Shown here one piece after another: positions 44,335 to 53,588 of a DNA stretch of 64,000 bases; position 1 is the first letter of the stretch; each line of letters begins with the position of its first letter. The notes below the pieces were generated by a model, which worked only from the letters and a program-made list of their open reading frames with translations, searched no databases and had not been told where the DNA came from. Source of the DNA: Nitrospira sp. (GTDB taxonomy: Bacteria; Nitrospirota; Nitrospiria; Nitrospirales; Nitrospiraceae); NCBI GenBank assembly GCA_024998625.1, contig JACOEL010000002.1, positions 1 to 64,000 on the forward strand, read 5' to 3'. The position numbers and the translations under genes were made by a program.

Positions 44335-44427
44335 GGCGGTGCTCGGTCGATGCGCGCAGTGGAGGGATAGCTCCAGTCCGCCCTTGGAGGAGAACGGTGC
44401 GCAAGCTTGGGAGGAGCATTTGGAGTC
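44335..44427 (+). repeat. Imperfect direct repeat, unit 2
   Basis: Second unit of the pair, ~43 bases after the first. The conserved blocks are kept but the spacing differs by a few bases. The whole gap from 44134 to 44439 is filled by this pair and short spacers. It could be a structured RNA or a decayed mobile remnant. Confidence 0.6.
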
Positions 44428-44439
44428 GGATGTGCAAAC

Positions 44440-44931
44440 CTAGCCACTCTGCAAAGAAGGCGTCGCTGTTTTCATCGGCTCGCGATATTTGGCAAAACAG
44501 ATGAGATCCAGATGGTGGTAGTGGTTGGGAAGTACTGTTTCTGCCTTGTAGCCTAGGTTCAGGAAAAACTGAATGTTTCTGGCTGTCCGCAGCATGGTGC
44601 AGGCATAGAACTTATGGGTGTCGGTCGTGGCTTGCTCAATTTCTCGGATCAGTGCCTTTCCCACTCCAAGCTTCTGGTGGGCGGGGTTCACCGATAACAA
44701 CCGGATGACGCAGACTCCGGCCACGGTCCAAAAGCGCACCGATCCGACAATGACCTCCTCTGCCTCCGCCACGAAGATACGTTTTTCCTTGGCATCTTCC
44801 CTGAGGCTGTCGAGCGTTTCCGTGGTCCAGGCGCTCACTTCGTAGACCGTCGCGTATTCGCCGAAAGCCTCCCGCTGAACCTGGAGGATCGCTTCGAAGT
44901 CTACTTCGGTGGCTGGTCTAATGAGAATCAT
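44440..44931 (-). CDS. GNAT family N-acetyltransferase
   Basis: A 163-residue GNAT fold: ILIRPATEVDFEAILQVQREAF (beta1-alpha1), VRFWTVAGVCVIRLLSVNPAHQKLGVGKALI (acetyl-CoA loop of the R/Q-x2-G-x-G/A type, here QKLGVGKA), and ARNIQFFLNLGYK. The acceptor is unknown. ATG 44931 has GGAG upstream and begins at the domain edge. Confidence 0.85.
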   Translation of the reverse strand: MILIRPATEVDFEAILQVQREAFGEYATVYEVSAWTTETLDSLREDAKEKRIFVAEAEEVIVGSVRFWTVAGVCVIRLLSVNPAHQKLGVGKALIREIEQATTDTHKFYACTMLRTARNIQFFLNLGYKAETVLPNHYHHLDLICFAKYREPMKTATPSLQSG

Positions 44932-45197
44932 GAACGCTGCTCCGATCGGATTCACCTCATCTTGCGAAGGTGAAGATAGCAGAGCCTGGCCGGCATCTTC
45001 CATCTGCGCCGGCCGCCTCGCCGAGATCAATGAACAGGGGAAAACATCTGAACGAAGAGAACCGGTTGTTGTGGCTCTTTCAAGGCGGTACAAAGGTTAA
45101 GGTTATGGGTCATCGAAGACTATTCTCGATCAGGACTTATGATAATCAGGCGTCGGTCGCTCATCGCTGAACGACTACAACTGTGGAGACGCAATCC

Positions 45198-45494
45198 ATG
45201 AAGCTCAAGGTCGCACCCTCAACCGGGAATGTGTTTCGCGATCTTGGATTCGGCCGCGAGGAAGCCGAGCATTTATTGGTCAGAGCGGACCTCATGATCC
45301 AGACCCAGACGCTCCTGGCCTCTCGGGGGCTTAGGCAGAAAGCCGCGGCCCAGGTACTGGGCGTGACGCAGCCACGTGTCAGCGATCTCCTCCGGGGGCG
45401 CATCGATCTCTTCAGTACGGATGCGCTCATCGACATGGTGGCTCGACTTGGCGCCCGTGTTCGCCTGACGGTCAAGGCCCATCCGGCGGCGTGA
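45198..45494 (+). CDS. XRE-family HTH regulator (antitoxin-like), no partner seen
   Basis: A 98-residue protein of the HigA2/NadS-like class. It starts with a SGNVFRDLGF-type segment, then the helix-turn-helix LRQKAAAQVLGVTQPRVSDLLRGR at ~47-70. Proteins of this type are usually the second gene of a toxin-antitoxin pair, but the ~260 bases upstream encode no toxin. ATG 45198 has GGAGA 8 bases upstream. It starts the accessory-looking stretch. Confidence 0.85.
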   Translation: MKLKVAPSTGNVFRDLGFGREEAEHLLVRADLMIQTQTLLASRGLRQKAAAQVLGVTQPRVSDLLRGRIDLFSTDALIDMVARLGARVRLTVKAHPAA

Positions 45495-45941
45495 GGATCG
45501 CACAACGACCGACCAGCTGCCATGAGCTATCCACATCAGCCTTGAGATCTGAGTCCTGGATCATTCGGCGGCCGATGCCTTGCTGCGAGTGAAACTTCCT
45601 ATCAGTTCATTCGTCCCCTTGTTTAGGACAGAAGCTGTCTGTGTCCTAATTCTCTCTTCCAGCACGTATCGTATCGACCCCCTCAGAATACGTGTAATTC
45701 TCTCGGTGGGAAGGTTGACAGCCTTTCAACTTGAGACCTTTGATGTACCAAGTTAGATACTGCTCCGTACCAGAATGGATACAGCGTCACACTTCGTATC
45801 TTCAACGATGTTGAAGGAAAGATGGATATTCTTGCCATTCGCGTATTTTAACTGCCTCGGCTCATATCTTGCTTGCTTCGCCCTGTTCAGTAGCATGCCC
45901 CTAAACTATACGTACGTAGAGTTTTGCAAGGGAGGTGCGAA
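45495..45941. other. AT-richer intergenic region with hairpins
   Basis: About 447 bases, visibly AT-richer than the chromosome around it. It holds the hairpin at 45624-45650 and a perfect 7-bp-arm hairpin CTTCAAC-GAT-GTTGAAG at 45800-45816. An open frame at 45775 has no ribosome site and overlaps the next gene, so I do not call it. Promoters of the secreted protein/patatin pair are probably here. Confidence 0.5.
45624..45650 (+). terminator. Hairpin, possible terminator or operator
   Basis: TTAGGACA (45624-45631) and TGTCCTAA (45643-45650) are perfect 8-bp inverted arms around an 11-base loop, followed by the pyrimidine run TTCTCTCTTCC. An inner GACAG/CTGTC pairing competes with it. It may end the HTH gene's transcript. 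Confidence 0.4.
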
Positions 45942-46670
45942 ATGCGAACAGTGGCATTATTGCTTTTGTTTTTGATTGGACTTGGGTCTCCAGCATCCTG
46001 GGTTGCAACTGCCAGAGCCGAATCCGTCGAGGTTCCAAAGATCTACTCCAGGGATCAGAAACCGCTTGTCCCCGCACCGAAGATACTTAGCGAAGAGCAG
46101 GAACAACTGATGCTTCGAGACAAGTGCCTTATGGCCAGACCGGCCTTTGGTGACCTGGGGAACTACTGGTCGGTAGGTGTGACAGCTTCAATCCAAGCAG
46201 TTAAGTACACTTTTGGAACGAAACAGGCTTCATCAGCAGCAAGCACGGGCGCCGGTGTTGCCTTCCGTTACTATGGGAAGTCGCCTCTTGGCACTGAAGA
46301 CGCCGCCAAGGAACTCGGGTTTAGGAAAGCAGACTTAGAGGCATTAGAAAAGTTGGAAGGCGGAAAGTTCTACGATCAGACCACCGGCAACTACTCCCTT
46401 CCCATAAACAAGATCTCTACGACATGTCGAGCAACAACAAGTGATATCGGTAAGGATCGCACCGAGAAACTCGCATCTTCTATCTTTTCGCTCACCCCCA
46501 CAGTGTTCTATGTCAAGCAGGCGTCCGAGAACGATATTTCTCTGCAGCCAGCACTGCTCATCGGATTTTTTGACGACATTGTTAGTGTCGGTCCAGGCTT
46601 TAACCTGACAGGCCCTGAAAAGGGCAAAGTGTTCCTTGTCTTAAGCCTCGGATATGGTTTCAAGTTTTAG
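45942..46670 (+). CDS. Secreted protein of unknown function, upstream of the patatin gene
   Basis: A 242-residue protein with a signal peptide (hydrophobic ~4-20, cleavage near ATARAES). The C-terminal ~60 residues look like beta strands (LQPALLIGFFDDIVSVGPGFNL, VFLVLSLGYGFKF) and end in Phe, as outer-membrane barrels do; the barrel idea is inference. No family is recognised. AGGGAGGT precedes ATG 45942. Codon use and base composition are AT-richer than the core genes. Confidence 0.72.
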   Translation: MRTVALLLLFLIGLGSPASWVATARAESVEVPKIYSRDQKPLVPAPKILSEEQEQLMLRDKCLMARPAFGDLGNYWSVGVTASIQAVKYTFGTKQASSAASTGAGVAFRYYGKSPLGTEDAAKELGFRKADLEALEKLEGGKFYDQTTGNYSLPINKISTTCRATTSDIGKDRTEKLASSIFSLTPTVFYVKQASENDISLQPALLIGFFDDIVSVGPGFNLTGPEKGKVFLVLSLGYGFKF

Positions 46671-46817
46671 CACAGGTGGTCGAACATTGGTTGTTGAAGC
46701 CGGACGAGACCCTGTCCTCGCCTTTGTCAACGCAAGACTTGTGTAGGAAGTCCGATTTGTAACTGGCGTTCTCTCCTGCTTCATTGACAGGGTCGGCCTT
46801 TGGGTCGGGAGGACCTT

Positions 46818-49800
46818 ATGAACAAGAGGGAGCTAGTCATTCATGCGGTCTTTCAGCTCACTCTCCTCACCCCCATAACCGTTATTGCACAAGTATCTGC
46901 CCCACATGCCATAGAGCCCCCCATCTTGGGCCTCTCTCTATCTGGCGGAGGAATTCGCGCTGCTGCCTTTGCATACGGCGTGATGATTGAGCTCGATAAT
47001 ATAAAGGTTATCCCTTCTGATGAGATCCGATCTGGGCAATGCGTTATCAACACGCAGGCTACCAAAAGGGAGATCGATACAGTTGTTCCCTCCAAAGCTC
47101 AAGCTGAAAAGCCAAATCCCACGTGCGAAAGTTCTTCTCTGCTGGAGTCCTTTGACTACATTTCTACCGTGTCAGGTGGAACGATGACGGCTGGATACTA
47201 CCTCACACATTCAAAGCGGCAGTTCATGAATAATCTGCGAGGCAGCCTAGAAGATATGGGCATCTTGAGAAGATTGTTCTTTGGAGACAAGCTCTCCTGG
47301 TCGAAGACCGTAGATATTCCGACTCTCTTGAGTCCCTTTCCAATGCTGCTGGCATCCTCGGTCGACATTGCCCTTGCCCCACTACGAATACCATTCAGTT
47401 ATTTTGATATCAGATTTCCGGAGTTAACTCCGATCACAAGTCTGTCCTTTGTAAAAAGTATTTTCAGGGGGAACCAGCTTGCTGCGATCTACGACAAGGC
47501 ACTGTTCGGAGATAGGGAGGTAGGCCTTGGGCAACTCGATGATCCTAAGCCCGGGAAAAAGCGAGCACAATTGTTAGTCAATGCAACAGACCTATCGAGC
47601 GGGAGGACCTTCACATTTAATGAGAAGACTTTTCGTTGCATGGGTGCACAAGGTGATTTCAAAAAATTTCCGCTCGCGATGGCAGCGGCGGCTTCAAGCG
47701 CGTTACCAGGCATATTTTCACCCTTGGACCTTTCCCAGTACCTCAGCACATACAATCCTGAGGGGAGAGACCTCAGCGATTGCGCGACGGTCGAATGGCA
47801 GAAAACGCGTCCAACCAGGCTGGTTGACGGAGGGATTTCCGATAATCTTGGCCTCCTCAGCCTATTAGGGAAAATCTTCGAAGACAAATCTCAACGGAAT
47901 GGAGGGAATGGTCCGAAAAAGCGAGCGTTCATCGTTGCAGTCAATGCAGCCATTTCTGAAAGCTCTACGGTTCCCTTCGAAATTGCAAAAAACATCGATG
48001 ACAGTTTCGATGTTTTGATGACCAACAAGACGGATCTCACGCGCACTCTGTTTGAGGAACGGTTAGCCAACTTCGGTATTGCCGTGGTGGAGTTTCGGCT
48101 CTCCGATGTCCTGAGAAACGAGAACATCATACATCGAATCGCCGCAAGCCTGAAGAACTCGCCTGGCTTGTCGATGGACGATGATAAAGTTCATGAAGTG
48201 ATGAACGCTGGTTTTGAGCACACTCAAATTGAGCAGCGGATCTTCAACGATCTCAATAAACTAGGCCTCTACCCGACCTCTCAAGAAGTCGAAACGTTGA
48301 TCGAAGCTGGTCGGGCCATTGTGCGTCAACGCGCAGACACCTTGTTGCAACGGTATGACCAGCTTCGAAAACGTCGATTTATCCCCAACTGTAACAACGT
48401 CATCACTCCAGAAACATCCTACTGTTGGCCGGCTCAATTCAACTTGGCCAATGTTCTCTCTGCGTCTACAGGCGTGATGCTGAAGGATTACATGGCCGTT
48501 ACAGAAGGGTTTTTTAAAACCAGTACGGAGAACCGACTTCGCTACATTAAAGAAATGCAATCCACAAATCGGGAGTGGCTGCGTCTGAAAAATTCGTACG
48601 GACATATGCCCATAAAGAAGTTCTTTTCCTCATTCGAAAAGAAAATCGCACAGGACGAGCAATACTATGATCTGACAGGTAACTCTGCAATGAAGGCAAG
48701 CATCAGTTCATTTTCAGCCTGTTATTTGCCCATTTTTGGAAAGAATAGGTCCAATCTCGAAACAGTCTTTAAAGATGCCCCAAAATCAGACGATCCACCA
48801 GATGAATTGTGCCGTCGTCATAAAGATTACTGCCGTGGACTGACCACGCTGCAAGAAGAGATCAAATCGACTTGCATGCCTTCCAGCCAAAATAGAGGTG
48901 TGGGATCACCATGGTTGTTCCGAGTCATCGGAAGACTCTCGGCTGCAGTGAATAGCTCCGACCAAGCGATTCGATATCTCGATCAGGGGCTGCAGCAGTA
49001 TCCGCACGACATGAACCTCAATGCCTTTATGGGCTATTACCGCATCATCTATCGAGCAGACTATTTGGCTGGAATCCGCTACATGCGTCGAGCTCTATCG
49101 ACTGCCGACTCACATCTGCAGGAACTAGAGCATCTCAAAATGTCAACTCTAGAGGGTACGTATGCTGACCTCAAGCAAAGATATGTGGAGGCAAGACAGA
49201 TCTTTATGGCAGCAATCGCTTATTACTCAGCCCTTTCATCCACTCCACTGCCAGGAGATGAATCGATCGTTTCCCACCAGGACGTTGAAGAATGGTTAGC
49301 CCAGCACTTTCCTCCCCTCACTGAATCAACACTGAGCCAACCAGGCCAGCGGATCTGTCTAGAAAGCGAAACTGTGAATTCCTTGAGGCTTACCCTCTTG
49401 ACTCCTGAACTCAAAAGTGTGTTTCGTCGTAAGATCGCACAAGAATTTATGAGGCATGATTCCAGTCCGTTGCCTGTCGACCAATGGCTTGCAAAGCCTG
49501 AAAATGAGGGGCGGGTTCAAACATGGATCGAAACGAACGTTGCGGAACTGTTCTCCCCGTCAACAGCTCGCTTGAATAGTTGGAGGAAAAATCCGTTCCC
49601 TCCTGAAGACGAATGGTTCTGTTTAGGCAGCCAACAAGGTACGGAACAAGATGCCACGCTGACCAAGTCCCTTATCTCTCTCTTACGTGAGGGCGCACGG
49701 AAGCACGTGGTTGATGTCTCAGGGCTTAAGCAGGCGGAAAGAATGGTTCAGTCACTGTATGCTGCCTCAACCCATTTGTCGAATGAGCATCGTCGGCAAA

Positions 49801-50066
49801 TCGCCGATGCGTACGGGTTAATTCTCTTGATCAGAAATGGAGAATTTGAATGCCCAAGACGTGAAGGGGCCATTAGGAATGCGTTGCGCTACTTCGAGGA
49901 AGCGCGGGAAGCGTTGCTTAAAGAACAGCCAGTCAATGGCGATGACCCTGATATGGAGTTAGAAATCGAAGAACTTGATCTTCATTCTCGCGCTGCAGCC
50001 TCGCTTGCCTGTTCCTTGCCGACTGAGCAGTCGGGCAAACAGAAGGAGGGCCAAGTCTTGTATTGA
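46818..50066 (+). CDS. Very large exported patatin-like phospholipase
   Basis: A 1082-residue protein. A signal-like N-terminus (~6-25) precedes a patatin domain to ~390: oxyanion loop SGGGIR (42-47), nucleophile Ser119 in STVSGGT and catalytic Asp337 in VDGGISDNLG. The Ser motif reads V-S-G-G rather than the usual G-x-S-x-G. The C-terminal ~690 residues are mostly helical, with a TPR-like part (~715-800) about repeated work units such as ALSTADSHLQELEHL. ATG 46818 has GGGAGG upstream. Likely a lipid acyl hydrolase acting outside the cytoplasm. Confidence 0.83.
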   Translation: MNKRELVIHAVFQLTLLTPITVIAQVSAPHAIEPPILGLSLSGGGIRAAAFAYGVMIELDNIKVIPSDEIRSGQCVINTQATKREIDTVVPSKAQAEKPNPTCESSSLLESFDYISTVSGGTMTAGYYLTHSKRQFMNNLRGSLEDMGILRRLFFGDKLSWSKTVDIPTLLSPFPMLLASSVDIALAPLRIPFSYFDIRFPELTPITSLSFVKSIFRGNQLAAIYDKALFGDREVGLGQLDDPKPGKKRAQLLVNATDLSSGRTFTFNEKTFRCMGAQGDFKKFPLAMAAAASSALPGIFSPLDLSQYLSTYNPEGRDLSDCATVEWQKTRPTRLVDGGISDNLGLLSLLGKIFEDKSQRNGGNGPKKRAFIVAVNAAISESSTVPFEIAKNIDDSFDVLMTNKTDLTRTLFEERLANFGIAVVEFRLSDVLRNENIIHRIAASLKNSPGLSMDDDKVHEVMNAGFEHTQIEQRIFNDLNKLGLYPTSQEVETLIEAGRAIVRQRADTLLQRYDQLRKRRFIPNCNNVITPETSYCWPAQFNLANVLSASTGVMLKDYMAVTEGFFKTSTENRLRYIKEMQSTNREWLRLKNSYGHMPIKKFFSSFEKKIAQDEQYYDLTGNSAMKASISSFSACYLPIFGKNRSNLETVFKDAPKSDDPPDELCRRHKDYCRGLTTLQEEIKSTCMPSSQNRGVGSPWLFRVIGRLSAAVNSSDQAIRYLDQGLQQYPHDMNLNAFMGYYRIIYRADYLAGIRYMRRALSTADSHLQELEHLKMSTLEGTYADLKQRYVEARQIFMAAIAYYSALSSTPLPGDESIVSHQDVEEWLAQHFPPLTESTLSQPGQRICLESETVNSLRLTLLTPELKSVFRRKIAQEFMRHDSSPLPVDQWLAKPENEGRVQTWIETNVAELFSPSTARLNSWRKNPFPPEDEWFCLGSQQGTEQDATLTKSLISLLREGARKHVVDVSGLKQAERMVQSLYAASTHLSNEHRRQIADAYGLILLIRNGEFECPRREGAIRNALRYFEEAREALLKEQPVNGDDPDMELEIEELDLHSRAAASLACSLPTEQSGKQKEGQVLY

Positions 50067-50279
50067 CACATTCACACTCGCTCCTCTCAGTCGCCGGAAA
50101 ATAATTCATGCTGACCGGCGCCGACCCTGGATAGAGATTGTGTGAAAGGAATGCTGCGCGGCCTGTGAACTTCGGCGGCAGATCTTCCTCCAAGTGTCCT
50201 GCTCTGGCATGTAGAATGGGTCGTCACGCACCGACGCCCATTGAACCTATCGGGTGCATGGCCTATCATGCAACCAGCG

Positions 50280-50516
50280 ATGAAGAACCTCCTTGATCGG
50301 ATCAGCATCAATCCTCGCATCTGCCATGGTCAGCCCTGCGTGAAAGGGACACGCATCATGGTCTGGCTCGTTGTCCAGTACCTTGCCCATGGCGACAGGG
50401 TTGAAGATGTGCTGGTTGCCTACCCAAGTCTCAGTCGGGAGGACGTCCAGGCCTGCCTTGCCTATGCCGCCGAAATGACCCGCGAACGGGTCATCCCGGT
50501 TGAGGTTACGACCTGA
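50280..50516 (+). CDS. DUF433 antitoxin
   Basis: A 78-residue DUF433 protein: LDRISINPRICHGQPCVKGTRIMVWLVVQYL, then SREDVQACLAYAAE. DUF433 proteins carry a helix-turn-helix and pair with PIN-like DUF5615 toxins. The toxin gene starts 2 bases after this stop. The ribosome site is weak. Confidence 0.85.
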   Translation: MKNLLDRISINPRICHGQPCVKGTRIMVWLVVQYLAHGDRVEDVLVAYPSLSREDVQACLAYAAEMTRERVIPVEVTT

Positions 50517-50518
50517 TC

Positions 50519-50889
50519 GTGCGGTTCAAACTGGACGAGAATTGCGATCCACGTTGGAAGGCGCCGCTCCTATCAGCCGGGTATGACATTGCTACGGTCT
50601 TTGATGAAAATCTTCAAGGTTCGGAGGACGAAACGATTGCCTCGGCATGGCGGCGCGAGGGACGCTGCTTGATCACGGCGGATCTGGATTTCGCCCAACT
50701 CCTGGATTTCCCACCACAGAATTACTCAGGTTTCATTGTGCTGCGTCATCCACGACCTACTCTTGCTGGGTGAAGGCCCTGATCGAACAAGTCGTTCTCG
50801 CCGTTGCGAAGGAATCGCCTTCCGGGCGGTTATGGATCGTTGAGCCGGGGCGCATCCGCATCCACCTGTCCGCTGCCGAAAACGAGTGA
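50519..50889 (+). pseudogene. DUF5615 PIN-like toxin, frameshifted
   Basis: The first 84 residues (from GTG 50519) match DUF5615: MRFKLDENCDPRW, acidic residues in TADLDFAQL, and SGFIVLRHPRP. A stop occurs at 50771-50773. The family's C-terminal segment continues in another frame to 50889: VKALIEQVVLAVA, then GRLWIVEPGRIRI. One added base near 50765-50770 would restore the frame. Loss of this C-terminus probably inactivates the RNase, unless the break is a sequencing error. Confidence 0.75.
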
Positions 50890-51069
50890 ATTTTATTGTA
50901 GGGAGCATGGAAAGGGTCCAGTCTCGTTTCCCACAGCGGTCACTCGTCTTGCGCGGTACAGTGGTACAGCGCCGCATCGCGCGCTCTCAGCCGGCAGTTG
51001 ACAGTATCCCCTCCGAACAGTAGCTTGTGCCTGTTCTCTGCTTCGAGCCCCAACCAGGAGGACGCAGTC

Positions 51070-52092
51070 ATGCCGACGCAGGATCAGGCCGGAGGGCCCA
51101 CGCCCCAATTGTTCTTTCAAACCGCCAATGCCTACCAACGGACTCAAGCGCTGAAGGCTGCCGTCGACTTGGATCTGTTCACCGCGATCGGCGGGGGGAA
51201 GGACAGCGTGGAAACGCTTGCGAAATGTTGTGGCGCGGCGGAGCGGGGCGTGCGGATGTTGGCGGACTACCTGACCATCCAGGGCTTCCTTACGAAAGAG
51301 GGAAGCAAGTACAAGTTGACGCCGGACTCCGCGCTGTTTCTCGATCGCCGGTCCCCGGCTTACATGGGGTCGGTCTTGGGGTTCTTGCATGCGCCGAAGT
51401 TCACCGAGGCGTTCCAGAATCTTACCGAGGCGGTTCGAAAGGGAGGCACCGTGGCGGGCGAGGCCGGCACCGTCGCTCCGGAACATCCCCTCTGGGTTGA
51501 ATTTGCGAAATCGATGATTCCCATGATGGCCAAGCCGGCGGAAGAGATCGGCATCTTCGTGCGACAGACCCAGCCGGGGGTGAAAAAGGTCTTGGACATC
51601 GCGGCGGGGCATGGACTCTTCGGGATCGACATCGCCAAACGGTGCCCGCAGGCCGAGATCGTCGCGCTCGATTGGCCGAACGTCTTAACCGTTGCCCAAG
51701 ATATGGCGCGTCAGGCCGGCATCCAGGCGCGTTACAGGACGATCGCCGGCGACGCGTTTCAGCAGGATTTCGGGACGGATTACGACCTGGTGCTGCTCAC
51801 CAATTTTCTCCATCACTTTTCCATGGCCACCTGCGAGGCGCTATTGCGCAAGGTCCATCGCGCTCTCGCCCCCGGCGGCCGGGTCATCACCCTGGAGTTC
51901 GTGCCCAATGAGGACCGCGTCACGCCGCCTCCTGTGGCCGAGTTCTGCCTGATCATGCTCGCCACGACACCGGAAGGGGACGCCTACACCTTCAAGGAAT
52001 ACGACCGGATGTTCCGCGCCGCTGGCTTTGCCCGCACCGAACTGCATCCGGTGGCCGGCTCGCTCGAGCAGGTACTCGTGTCTTCTAACTAG
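51070..52092 (+). CDS. O-methyltransferase family (Methyltransf_2) protein
   Basis: A 340-residue protein with an N-terminal dimerisation domain (QLFFQTANAYQRTQALKAAVDLDLFTAI) and a SAM domain: VLDIAAGHGLFGIDIAK (motif I), EIVALDWPNVL, NFLHHFS (catalytic His region) and LAPGGRVITLEFVP. It is a paralogue of the gene at 17331. AGGAGG precedes ATG 51070. Substrate unknown. Confidence 0.88.
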   Translation: MPTQDQAGGPTPQLFFQTANAYQRTQALKAAVDLDLFTAIGGGKDSVETLAKCCGAAERGVRMLADYLTIQGFLTKEGSKYKLTPDSALFLDRRSPAYMGSVLGFLHAPKFTEAFQNLTEAVRKGGTVAGEAGTVAPEHPLWVEFAKSMIPMMAKPAEEIGIFVRQTQPGVKKVLDIAAGHGLFGIDIAKRCPQAEIVALDWPNVLTVAQDMARQAGIQARYRTIAGDAFQQDFGTDYDLVLLTNFLHHFSMATCEALLRKVHRALAPGGRVITLEFVPNEDRVTPPPVAEFCLIMLATTPEGDAYTFKEYDRMFRAAGFARTELHPVAGSLEQVLVSSN

Positions 52093-52164
52093 ATGGTCGG
52101 TGACGGTCTGGAACGGAGCCGGCGCCGTTGAACGGCGTCTGGAGTGGCAGGTCGGAGTCAGCGG

Positions 52165-52671
52165 ATGAATCAGCGGGAAAACAAGACTGCAGGACCCCTC
52201 ACGCGATTTCTGGCGGATGACCACCGACGACTCGACATACAGCTGCGGGCGGCGGTTGTTGATGCCGGCCCTGTTGATCCGGGAGCCTACGCTCAATTTC
52301 GCGCCGGGCTTCTTCGGCACATTGGGATGGAGGAGAAGATCCTCCTGCCTGCCGTCCAGCGACTGCGCGTGGGGGAACCGCTTCCCATCGCTGCCAAGCT
52401 CCGCCTCGACCATGGAGCTTTGGCGGCATTGCTCATGCCGACGCCGACCGCCGCGATCGCGGCAACGATCAAGGCCATTCTCGCCGATCACAATGCGTTG
52501 GAGGAGGGAACGGGCGGCCTGTATGAAATCTGTGACCAACTGGCCGGTTCGGAAGCGGAATCACTTCTGGCCAAACTCCGGGCTGCACCGGAAGTCACGG
52601 TGATGCCGCACTCCGGCAGTCCTGCAGTGATGAATGTCCTGCGTCGGACGCTGGAGAGAGCCGGGTACTAG
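52165..52671 (+). CDS. Hemerythrin-like protein
   Basis: A 168-residue four-helix protein with the di-iron ligand pattern: His20 (DDHRRLD), His52 and Glu56 (RHIGMEEKILLP), His83 (LDHGAL), His109 and Glu113 (ADHNALEEG). Hemerythrin-like proteins bind O2 or sense redox or nitrosative stress. It lacks a sensor or signal partner. It is convergent with the restriction gene. Confidence 0.88.
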   Translation: MNQRENKTAGPLTRFLADDHRRLDIQLRAAVVDAGPVDPGAYAQFRAGLLRHIGMEEKILLPAVQRLRVGEPLPIAAKLRLDHGALAALLMPTPTAAIAATIKAILADHNALEEGTGGLYEICDQLAGSEAESLLAKLRAAPEVTVMPHSGSPAVMNVLRRTLERAGY

Positions 52672-52823
52672 CTGCGCGGCGTTGAAGGTGCGGAAGAGAC
52701 GAATTAACGGTACCGGCGATTCGGTTGAACGAGCGGGGATAACAGGCCTCGCCACACCGCCATCCTTCCCACGCGCAACCGGCTCATACGCGCAGTATCT
52801 CCAGATCTTTTGTCTGACTCATG

Positions 52824-53588
52824 CTACTGGCTTTGACTTCCGAGAAAGGTGACCACGTGACCTCTTAGTGCAGCCACGAAACGTTGAAACGTCAAATCCT
52901 CGGCTGGTTGTGAGATCCGTGTCTTGGTTGAATTCGTCGCCATCATGAAGCAGGCTGAGGTATATAGCCGTTCCAATACCAGTCGGCGACAGAGGATTTC
53001 GTATCGCTTGCTATAAGAAACTCCTTTATGCCGTCGGAGATTTAAAGTGCCTTTGAGTTCGGCATCGCCGCGGAACTCCGGATCAACTTGAAAATACGGC
53101 TCTTTGTTGGAGACCGGCGATTTGACGTTTTCACGATCTTCCAACAAGAACAAGTAGCCGAGAAAAGGGGGTGGACATTGGCCAAAACGGCCTTCTCGGA
53201 AGGCGGTCCATATATCCTTAGCACTGCCGACCGCTTCCTCGGTACGATTATTCAAATTGTTGCCGATCGATTTGCCGGCTTGAGACTTGAATTCCATCGC
53301 GAGCACCAATGCACCGTTGGATATCACGATGAGATCCCACTTTTTTGTGGCTCTGAAGTAACCCGGAAGCTCGAGGGCAGTCCTCGTGCGCACATCGAGT
53401 CTTTCTAAACCGGCTTCACAGAGGATGTCTGAAACCAACACTTCAAGCGCTCCCATTTGGGTGCCGCCTGTGACTTCGCCTCGCGTCCCTGCATCGATTC
53501 TTCCGGATTCGGCTTGCTTTGCTTTGTTTTTTCGTCGAGCGTTCCAGTAACTTTGAACAGCAGCTCGCAGTCTCCTGTCAATATCCAA
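52824..53588 (-). CDS. PaeR7I/XhoI-type restriction endonuclease
   Basis: A 254-residue type II endonuclease of the XhoI/PaeR7I family, near the usual ~245 residues. The nuclease core is visible: Asp85 in KKWDLIVIS, Glu99 and Lys101 in LAMEFKSQAGKS (PD-(D/E)xK type). Family members cut CTCGAG; the same target is inferred here. The start is TTG 53588, inside the 3' end of the methyltransferase gene (11-base overlap), so expression depends on the methylase gene. Confidence 0.9.
   Translation of the reverse strand: MDIDRRLRAAVQSYWNARRKNKAKQAESGRIDAGTRGEVTGGTQMGALEVLVSDILCEAGLERLDVRTRTALELPGYFRATKKWDLIVISNGALVLAMEFKSQAGKSIGNNLNNRTEEAVGSAKDIWTAFREGRFGQCPPPFLGYLFLLEDRENVKSPVSNKEPYFQVDPEFRGDAELKGTLNLRRHKGVSYSKRYEILCRRLVLERLYTSACFMMATNSTKTRISQPAEDLTFQRFVAALRGHVVTFLGSQSQ

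Noticed and set aside
44209-44427. Direct repeats as CRISPR or integron attC sites
   Set aside because: Only two diverged units without regular spacers, no cas or integrase gene, and no core-site pairs of the attC type.
44172-44504. Open frame across the direct repeats
   Set aside because: The frame is created by the repeat blocks and runs into the acetyltransferase gene on the other strand.
45198-45494. HTH protein as controller of the restriction system
   Set aside because: It is more than 7 kb from the restriction genes and resembles antitoxin regulators instead.
45775-45975. Small ORF before the secreted protein
   Set aside because: No ribosome site and it overlaps the well-supported gene starting at 45942.
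46818-50066. Patatin as a CapV-type anti-phage effector
   Set aside because: It has a signal-like N-terminus and no adjacent cyclic-nucleotide synthase, so a cytoplasmic CBASS effector is not supported.
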